Positions 7,099-12,052 of a DNA stretch of 12,052 nt are shown one piece after another. Location: contig JAIDPP010000236.1 in NCBI GenBank assembly GCA_029062725.1, positions 1 through 12,052 of the forward strand, read 5' to 3'. A program made the position numbers and the translations under genes. The number at the start of each line of letters is the position of its first letter. Position 1 is the first letter of the stretch. Below the pieces are notes generated by a model. It did no database searches and was not told the origin of the DNA. It worked only from the letters and a program-made list of their open reading frames with translations. Source of the stretch: Muribaculaceae bacterium (GTDB lineage Bacteria; Bacteroidota; Bacteroidia; Bacteroidales; Muribaculaceae).

Positions 7099-7815
7099 TT
7101 AGAAATTAAGGGCCCAGGTGAGTCCGAGAGAAGGTTTTGAGGAGGTTCGCTCGATCATCAGAGCCGGGGCAAGTTCGAGGGAGAGAGAGGGGGATATGTC
7201 GAAGTGTGCCATGGAGGCATCCACGTATGCGTCAAGGATACAGACCAGATAAAGCGCCACCAGACAGATGATGCAGAGGTCGCGGTTGCGTCTGAAATAA
7301 TCCTTCTTGCTTTTGAAGGTCTGCGTAAGCCAGGATTTATCGAGGCTTGACTCGCTGGTAGTCGGCGGGAAGAAATCCATGTAGCTGTTGGTTGACGGGT
7401 CGGAGTCGGTCACGTCGCGGTAGGCCTGGACATAATCCTGATATTGGGTGTTGTTCCAGTTTGTGGCGTATGCGAGACCCATGAAACCTCCGACGACGAT
7501 AGGGAGTTTCCAGTAACGCCGGTTGTAGATCTGTCCTAATCCGGGACAGAGAGCCGAAAGCCATACGGCTCTCTCGGGAGAGGGGTTGAAGGGAATCTTG
7601 CCGTCGAGACCGTAGGGGTAGTCGTCGGCCTCCACGATCGTCTGCACCGTATCGGCCGGCTCACGCAGGGCGAGTTCGAGGTCAAGATATTGCGTGGAAT
7701 CCGTGGGAAGCGCCGCCGTTTCGGAATCGGTCAGTTCCTGTGCGCCCGCCTTCGGCGTGAAATAGTCGAAGGGGAAAAGCAGGAGGAGCGAGAGTGTGAT
7801 GGCGAATAGTCTCAT
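7099..7815 (-). CDS. DUF5683-domain protein, exported or membrane-associated
   Basis: The 238-residue protein has a signal peptide (MRLFAITLSLLLLFPF, possible cut after KAGA) and a conserved core at about residues 79-118 (ERAVWLSALCPGLGQIYNRR, then YWKLPIVVGGFMGLAY). This core is the hallmark of DUF5683, a Bacteroidetes family of unknown function. A hydrophobic segment lies inside the core and another at about 179-197. CPGLGQIYNRRYWK resembles the SxxlPGxGqxyN motif of TM2-like membrane families, so membrane insertion is likely. Its start overlaps the parB stop by 4 bases (ATGA) and it sits between parB and the lytic transglycosylase gene, an arrangement I recall from other Bacteroidales. The context suggests an envelope role; the molecular job is unknown. 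Confidence 0.87.
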   Translation of the reverse strand: MRLFAITLSLLLLFPFDYFTPKAGAQELTDSETAALPTDSTQYLDLELALREPADTVQTIVEADDYPYGLDGKIPFNPSPERAVWLSALCPGLGQIYNRRYWKLPIVVGGFMGLAYATNWNNTQYQDYVQAYRDVTDSDPSTNSYMDFFPPTTSESSLDKSWLTQTFKSKKDYFRRNRDLCIICLVALYLVCILDAYVDASMAHFDISPSLSLELAPALMIERTSSKPSLGLTWALNF

Positions 7816-8678
7816 CGTTCGAGTTGTTCGAAGGTTTTCAGAATCTCGGCCAGCTGCTCCTCATTGTCGAACTTTATGGCGATGGTTCCCTTCCCGGCGG
7901 CGTTTTTCGAGATCCTTACCGGAGCGGACAGATATCGGGAAAGGTTTCCGGCCACTTCCTTATAGGGATTAGGTGCCGGTGCGACGGGCAGTTTCTCCTC
8001 CCCCTCGCCTTCGGCGATGCGGCGGCCGAGTTCCTCGACGGCGCGCACCGAAAGGCCTTCCTTGAGTATCTGCTGGTAAACCTTTATCTGGACCTTTGGG
8101 TCGTCAATCGAGAGGATCGCGCGGGCGTGACCCATATCGAGCTTGCGGTCGCGCAGACCGAGCTGTATTTCGGCCGGAAGTCGCAACAGACGCAGATGGT
8201 TGGCGATTGTAGCGCGTTTTTTTCCGAGGCGCTCCGATAGTCGTTCCTGAGTGAGATTATAGGTGTCGATCAGCTTCTTGAATCCGAGCGCAACCTCTAT
8301 GGCGTTGAGGTCTTCCCGCTGGATATTCTCGATAAGGGCCATCTCTGTCATCTCCGAGTCGGAAACTGTGCGCACGTATGCGGGGACCTTGTCGAGGCCG
8401 GCTATCTTGGCGGCCCTCCATCGGCGTTCGCCCGCGATTATCTGGTAGTCGCCGTCGTCGGAGAGGCGCAGGGTGAGGGGCGTCACGATTCCAAGCTCAC
8501 GGATGGAGACGGCGAGCTCGGCGATGCTCTCCTCGTCGAACATCCTCCGCGGCTGGTCCGGATTTGGCGAGATGCGGCTGATGTCGATATCGGATATAGC
8601 TGAAGAGCCGTCGGTGTTGATGTCACCGAGGGAGATAAGCGAGTCGAGACCTCTTCCGAGTGCGTTTCTTTTGGCCAT
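7812..8678 (-). CDS. parB: Chromosome-partitioning protein ParB (Spo0J family)
   Basis: The 288-residue protein would bind parS sites near the origin, load as a CTP-dependent sliding clamp and work with ParA in segregation. The N-terminus MAKRNALGRGLDSLI is the ParA-contacting type. The ParB/sulfiredoxin-like domain (about 31-125) contains the CTP-binding GERRWR motif (83-88) and ENIQRED (117-123). The helix-turn-helix for parS is at about 140-166 (LTQERLSERLGKKRATIANH). A linker rich in Pro, Ala and Glu (about 222-240) leads to the C-terminal dimerisation domain (about 243-288, ending LAEILKTFEQLER). All expected segments are present and the length is typical. It follows parA by 12 bases. 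Confidence 0.96.
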   Translation of the reverse strand: MAKRNALGRGLDSLISLGDINTDGSSAISDIDISRISPNPDQPRRMFDEESIAELAVSIRELGIVTPLTLRLSDDGDYQIIAGERRWRAAKIAGLDKVPAYVRTVSDSEMTEMALIENIQREDLNAIEVALGFKKLIDTYNLTQERLSERLGKKRATIANHLRLLRLPAEIQLGLRDRKLDMGHARAILSIDDPKVQIKVYQQILKEGLSVRAVEELGRRIAEGEGEEKLPVAPAPNPYKEVAGNLSRYLSAPVRISKNAAGKGTIAIKFDNEEQLAEILKTFEQLER

Positions 8679-8690
8679 ATTCAGGAGATA

Positions 8691-9470
8691 TTAATGCTTC
8701 TTTTTCTTTCGTCCGCGCGAATCAAGCTCCCTGGCGAGCTGCATGTAGGCTATAGAGCCGCGGCTGTCGGGGTCGTAGAGGATCACGGGCAGCCCGTGGC
8801 TCGGGGATTCGGAGAGTTTGATATTGCGTGGTATCACCGTGGAGAACACCATATCGCCGAAATGCCCCTTGAGGTCCTCGAAGATCTGGTTGGCGAGGCG
8901 GAGGCGGGCATCGTACATAGTCAGGAGGAATCCTTCGATCTCCAGCTGCGGCCTCAGGCGGCTCTTGATGATGCGTATCGTGTTTAGGAGCTGAGATATC
9001 CCCTCGAGGGCAAAATATTCCGCCTGCACCGGTATGAGCACCGAATCAGAGGCCGTAAGGGCGTTGACGGTAATGATCCCCAGCGACGGGGAGCAGTCGA
9101 TAAGGATATAGTCGTAGTCATCCTTTATCGGCTCAAGAACGCGGTAGAGCACTTTCTCGCGGTCGGGGCGTGAGCGGAGTTCGACCTCTGCTCCCACTAA
9201 GTTCATATTGGAGCAGATAATATCGAGATTCTTGATGGCGGTGTTGAGCACGGCCTCGCGCGCCGGCAGCCCGTCAACAAGACATTCATATATCGTGGGG
9301 TCGTTCTCGTCGGGCTCCACGCCGATTCCGGATGTGGAGTTGGCCTGCGCGTCGGCATCCACGAGCAGCACCTTGCGGCCGCTCGACGCCAGACAAGCCC
9401 CGAGGTTGAAGGTTGTCGTGGTTTTCCCGACTCCCCCCTTCTGATTTGCTATCGCTATGGTTTTTCCCAT
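8691..9470 (-). CDS. parA: Chromosome-partitioning ATPase ParA (Soj family)
   Basis: The 259-residue ATPase uses the deviant Walker A motif KGGVGKTT (residues 11-18, with signature lysine K11 and K16). Walker A' is at 34-40 (VLLVDAD) and Walker B at 121-125 (YILID, D125). ATP-bound dimers bind DNA non-specifically and move ParB-parS complexes. There is no N-terminal helix-turn-helix, as in chromosomal Soj proteins rather than plasmid P1-type ParA. The C-terminus is basic (RELDSRGRKKKKH), consistent with DNA binding. It is first in a leftward operon with parB, DUF5683 and the lytic transglycosylase gene. A promoter box lies about 56 bases upstream of the start, and no parS site was found nearby. 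Confidence 0.96.
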   Translation of the reverse strand: MGKTIAIANQKGGVGKTTTTFNLGACLASSGRKVLLVDADAQANSTSGIGVEPDENDPTIYECLVDGLPAREAVLNTAIKNLDIICSNMNLVGAEVELRSRPDREKVLYRVLEPIKDDYDYILIDCSPSLGIITVNALTASDSVLIPVQAEYFALEGISQLLNTIRIIKSRLRPQLEIEGFLLTMYDARLRLANQIFEDLKGHFGDMVFSTVIPRNIKLSESPSHGLPVILYDPDSRGSIAYMQLARELDSRGRKKKKH

Positions 9471-9525
9471 TATTTCGGATGTAGGTTTTCCTGTTGCCTA
9501 TATGTTGCAACGGGGAATTAATTTG

Positions 9526-9533
9526 CAAATTTA
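9526..9533 (-). promoter_or_regulatory. Candidate Bacteroidetes -7 box for the parA operon
   Basis: On the minus strand the bases read TAAATTTG, matching the Bacteroidetes sigma-factor -7 consensus TAnnTTTG. It is preceded by seven T and GT, and no clear -33 TTG is seen at the usual distance. It would start the transcript at about 9519, giving a leader of about 50 bases before parA. Confidence 0.55.
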
Positions 9534-9669
9534 ACAAAAAAACGGCGCATTACCATTGGAATTTGTATTAAACTAACTTAAAAACGGAATTTGAGCCTGA
9601 TTTTCAACAATCTTATCTCTCGGGTCTCATTTATGGAGACAAAAGTGGGGAAGTAAAAACTTTTTTTGT

Positions 9670-9677
9670 TAAATTTG
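9670..9677 (+). promoter_or_regulatory. Candidate Bacteroidetes -7 box for sufB
   Basis: TAAATTTG matches the consensus TAnnTTTG and is identical to the box on the opposite strand before parA, including the upstream T-run and downstream C. A -33 TTG is not evident. Transcription would begin near 9684, leaving a leader of about 87 bases before ATG 9771, which includes the palindrome at 9743-9754. Confidence 0.5.
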
Positions 9678-9742
9678 CGTATTAAAACTACAGGGACTTT
9701 TCCCAAAGGTTGGAGCCGGGCGTCTGAAATCTGCGGATGCGG

Positions 9743-9754
9743 AGGGCCGGCCCT
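9743..9754. promoter_or_regulatory. 12-bp palindrome AGGGCCGGCCCT in the sufB leader
   Basis: This is a perfect self-complementary sequence ending 16 bases before the sufB ATG, in an otherwise less structured leader. It could be an operator half-site pair for a dimeric regulator, or an RNA stem near the ribosome entry site. It could also be chance in GC-rich DNA. No known regulator site is recognised. Confidence 0.35.
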
Positions 9755-9770
9755 TAAATTCATTGCCGTA

Positions 9771-11270
9771 ATGAATACTGACGAAGCACTTGAAAAAGTA
9801 GGCGACGTCCTTCTGCCGAAAAGCGCCGCGGAATCGGCCAAGGCATTGGAGGAGGCCACCAATACAGAATATAAATACGGGTTTACCAGCGACATAGATA
9901 CCGATATCGTGCCGCCTGGGCTTAACGAGGATGTGATACGGTTCATCTCCGAGAAAAAGGGTGAGCCGGAATGGCTGTTGCAGTTCCGCCTCGAGGCCTA
10001 CCGCTACTGGCTTACGCTCACTCCGCCGCATTGGGCGCATCTTGACATACCGCCCATAGATTTTCAGGCGATAAGCTACTACGCCGCCCCTAAGAAAAAG
10101 GAGTTGAAGAAGAGCATGGATGAGGTTGACCCGGAATTGGTCAAGACCTTCAACAAACTTGGCATCTCTCTTGAAGAGCAGAAGCAGCTGGCGGGAGTGG
10201 CGGTCGATGCAGTGATGGATTCGGTCAGCGTCAAGACCACCCACCGCGAGAAACTTGCTGAATTGGGAGTGATCTTCTGTAGTTTTTCGGAAGCGGTAAA
10301 GGATTATCCCGATCTTGTGCGCAAATATCTGGGAAGTGTGGTCAGCTATCGCGACAACTACTATGCGGCCCTAAACTCGGCTGTGTTCTCCGACGGATCG
10401 TTTGTTTATATCCCGAAAGGAGTGAGGTGTCCTATGGAGCTCAGCACTTATTTCCGGATCAACGCCTCCGGTACCGGACAGTTCGAGCGTACGCTTATTG
10501 TGGCTGATGATGATGCCTATGTAAGCTATCTTGAGGGTTGTACGGCCCCGATGCGCGATGAAAACCAGCTTCACGCCGCAATTGTAGAGATTATCGTCGA
10601 GGAGCGAGGCGAAGTGAAATACAGTACTGTCCAGAACTGGTATGCCGGCGATAAGGAGGGAAAGGGGGGCATCTACAATTTCGTCACCAAACGCGGCCTC
10701 TGCCGGGGTCATCGTTCCAAAATATCATGGACGCAGGTCGAGACCGGCTCCGCCATTACCTGGAAATACCCGTCTTGCATCCTCAAGGGGGATGAGTCGG
10801 TAGGGGAGTTCTACTCCGTTGCCGTGACCAACAACCGCCAGCAGGCTGATACCGGTACCAAGATGATACATATCGGAAAGAACTCACGCTCCACCATAGT
10901 AAGCAAGGGAATCTCGGCCGGCCGGTCGCAGAACAGCTACCGCGGTCTGGTCCGCGTGGTCAAGGACGCCGAGGGATGCCGCAACTATACGCAATGCGAC
11001 TCTCTGCTGATGGGCGACCTCTGCGGAGCGCATACCTTCCCGGTGATTGATGTGCGCAACAGCAGCTCGACCGTCGAACATGAGGCCACCACCTCGAAGA
11101 TCAACGAGGAACAGCTTTTCTACTGCCGTCAGCGCGGAATCCCTACAGAGGAGGCAATCGCCCTCATTGTCGGAGGATACGCCCGCGAGGTGATGAACAA
11201 ACTTCCGATGGAGTTTGCAGTAGAGGCGCAGAAGCTGCTCCAGATCTCGCTGGAAGGCTCCGTGGGATAG
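9771..11270 (+). CDS. sufB: Fe-S cluster assembly scaffold protein SufB
   Basis: The 499-residue protein is the core of the SufBC2D scaffold, which builds [Fe-S] clusters on sulfur delivered from a cysteine desulfurase. Conserved pieces are abundant: GYVYIPKGV-like [39 protein letters not shown] and [21 protein letters not shown]257 (EGCTAP) lines up with E. coli C254, the proposed sulfur acceptor. C409 (NYTQCDS) and the EHE triad 436-438 line up with C405 and residues 432-434. These alignments are by motif and spacing, done by eye. ATG 9771 gives a length close to E. coli SufB. An in-frame TTG at 9666 would add 35 residues that do not look like the family. The start has no Shine-Dalgarno sequence. 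The next gene is phoH rather than sufC. Confidence 0.96.
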   Translation: MNTDEALEKVGDVLLPKSAAESAKALEEATNTEYKYGFTSDIDTDIVPPGLNEDVIRFISEKKGEPEWLLQFRLEAYRYWLTLTPPHWAHLDIPPIDFQAISYYAAPKKKELKKSMDEVDPELVKTFNKLGISLEEQKQLAGVAVDAVMDSVSVKTTHREKLAELGVIFCSFSEAVKDYPDLVRKYLGSVVSYRDNYYAALNSAVFSDGSFVYIPKGVRCPMELSTYFRINASGTGQFERTLIVADDDAYVSYLEGCTAPMRDENQLHAAIVEIIVEERGEVKYSTVQNWYAGDKEGKGGIYNFVTKRGLCRGHRSKISWTQVETGSAITWKYPSCILKGDESVGEFYSVAVTNNRQQADTGTKMIHIGKNSRSTIVSKGISAGRSQNSYRGLVRVVKDAEGCRNYTQCDSLLMGDLCGAHTFPVIDVRNSSSTVEHEATTSKINEEQLFYCRQRGIPTEEAIALIVGGYAREVMNKLPMEFAVEAQKLLQISLEGSVG

Positions 11271-11348
11271 CGTTTCCGCATTAATCGGCACGCTTTTTGC
11301 AGGATGAGACCTCTGCGGGAATGGTCCCGATAAGATGGAGAAATAAGA

Positions 11349-12052
11349 ATGAACGAAAGATTAGTCATAATAGACCGTGTTGACCCTCAGACATTTTATG
11401 GAGTCAACAACTGCAATATAAACCTTATACGCAATCTATTCCCCAAGCTACGTATGGCGGCGAGGGGGAATGTGATCAAGGTCATCGGCGAGTCAGGCGA
11501 GACGGCCGAGTTCGAGCGCAAGATAGGCGAGATTCAGGATCACGCCTCAAAATACAACAAGCTGACCGAGGATGCCATCATCGACATCGTTCGCGGCGAA
11601 CCCCCGCGTGAGGTCAATGCCGAGGGTGTGATCATCTACGGGCAGAACGGTAAGCCGATAGCCCCGCGCAACGCCAATCAGGCGAGGATGGTGAAGAGCT
11701 TCAGCCTCAATGACCTCACTTTCGCACTCGGTCCGGCGGGTACCGGTAAGACCTATATAGCGATCGCCCTTGCCGTGAGCGCGCTGAAGAATAAGCAGTG
11801 CCGCCGCATCATCCTCTCCCGTCCTGCCGTTGAGGCCGGCGAGAAACTCGGCTTCCTTCCGGGTGATATGAAGGATAAGATCGATCCCTATCTCCAGCCT
11901 CTCTATGATGCTCTGGAGGATATGCTCCCTCCGCTCAAGCTCAAGGAGTATATGGAGGCCGGAACCATCCAGATAGCCCCGCTCGCGTTCATGCGCGGCC
12001 GCCCGCTCCACGACGCCATCATCATTCTCGACGAGGCCCAGCACACCACGCG
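11349..12052 (+). CDS. phoH: PhoH-like ATPase (YbeZ family), 5' part, cut by window end
   Basis: The first 234 residues are visible and the frame stays open to the last base. The family consists of cytoplasmic P-loop ATPases linked to RNA metabolism and ribosome maturation, often working with YbeY. An N-terminal region (about 1-105) precedes the ATPase core. Walker A is GPAGTGKT (128-135), followed by the family signature SRPAVEAGEKLGFLPGD and a Walker B/II motif at 228-234 reading DEAQHTT, where the family usually has DEAQNTT. The start ATG has a purine-rich GGAGAAATAAGA upstream. It lies 78 bases after sufB on the same strand, with no obvious terminator between, so the two may share a transcript. 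Confidence 0.94.
   Translation, partial: MNERLVIIDRVDPQTFYGVNNCNINLIRNLFPKLRMAARGNVIKVIGESGETAEFERKIGEIQDHASKYNKLTEDAIIDIVRGEPPREVNAEGVIIYGQNGKPIAPRNANQARMVKSFSLNDLTFALGPAGTGKTYIAIALAVSALKNKQCRRIILSRPAVEAGEKLGFLPGDMKDKIDPYLQPLYDALEDMLPPLKLKEYMEAGTIQIAPLAFMRGRPLHDAIIILDEAQHTT

Larger units (their letters stand above)
9525..9678. repeat. 18-bp perfect inverted repeat spanning the divergent promoters
   Basis: TTTTTTTGTTAAATTTGC occurs on the plus strand at 9661-9678 and, exactly, on the minus strand at 9542-9525, with 118 bases between. Each copy contains a TAAATTTG promoter box. The identity stops at both edges, so it is confined to the promoter-like element. Confidence 0.85.
9471..9770. other. 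Divergent intergenic region between parA and sufB
   Basis: This 300-base stretch has no credible gene. It is AT-rich (about 9510-9680) compared with its flanks, as expected for a promoter region. It holds divergent promoter boxes at 9526-9533 (minus) and 9670-9677 (plus), inside an 18-base inverted repeat. TGTTGC is repeated at 9492-9497 and 9503-9508, and a 12-base palindrome lies at 9743-9754. An open frame runs in from TTG 9666 into sufB, but its first 35 codons look non-coding. A weak GTCTC/GAGAC stem (9624-9640) is probably chance. Confidence 0.75.

Noticed and set aside
9624..9640. GTCTC/GAGAC hairpin in the parA-sufB gap
   Set aside because: A 5-bp stem with a 7-base loop and no T run; too weak to call a terminator or structured RNA.
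9666..9770. TTG start giving SufB 35 extra N-terminal residues
   Set aside because: The extra residues do not look like SufB, they overlap the promoter-like element, and ATG 9771 gives the normal family length.
11316..11329. CGGGA/TCCCG hairpin between sufB and phoH
   Set aside because: A 5-bp stem with no following T run; not a credible terminator.
11547..12044. Minus-strand open frame opposite phoH
   Set aside because: The plus strand carries intact PhoH motifs throughout; the antisense frame is a by-product of GC-rich codon use.

Overview
The window looks like chromosomal DNA of a member of the order Bacteroidales, most likely a Muribaculaceae-type gut bacterium. The family-level guess is from overall impression. 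The order rests on the parA-parB-DUF5683-lytic transglycosylase cluster, a DUF4919 secreted protein, weak or absent Shine-Dalgarno sequences at most starts, and two TAnnTTTG-type promoter boxes. I see no insertion sequence, phage gene, CRISPR array, tRNA or rRNA. This is mostly conserved core-genome content, and I found no convincing undescribed multi-gene system.

Left arm, plus strand (1-5016): the 3' end of a Rel-type (p)ppGpp synthetase/hydrolase gene, overlapping by 4 bases a 7TM-HD protein of the PgpH (c-di-AMP phosphodiesterase) family; then a small polytopic membrane protein, a secreted DUF4919 protein and a SlyD-like FKBP prolyl isomerase with a cysteine-rich tail. Close packing suggests one operon. 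It ends in a strong hairpin (5043-5081) that can serve both strands.

Middle, minus strand (9470 down to 5101): parA, parB, a DUF5683 protein and an MltD-like lytic transglycosylase with LysM domains, all nearly touching or overlapping. This links chromosome segregation to envelope and peptidoglycan work.

Right arm, plus strand (9771-12052): sufB, the Fe-S cluster assembly scaffold, followed 78 bases later not by sufC but by phoH, which runs off the window. The 300-base gap between parA and sufB holds two divergent promoter candidates sharing an exact 18-base motif in inverted orientation, plus a 12-base palindrome just before sufB.

Best points for a second look: the Rel protein appears to lack the helical and zinc-finger regions normally found between TGS and ACT; a 28-bp tandem duplication carries the DUF4919 stop codon; the parA/sufB divergent motif; and the separation of sufB from sufC and sufD.
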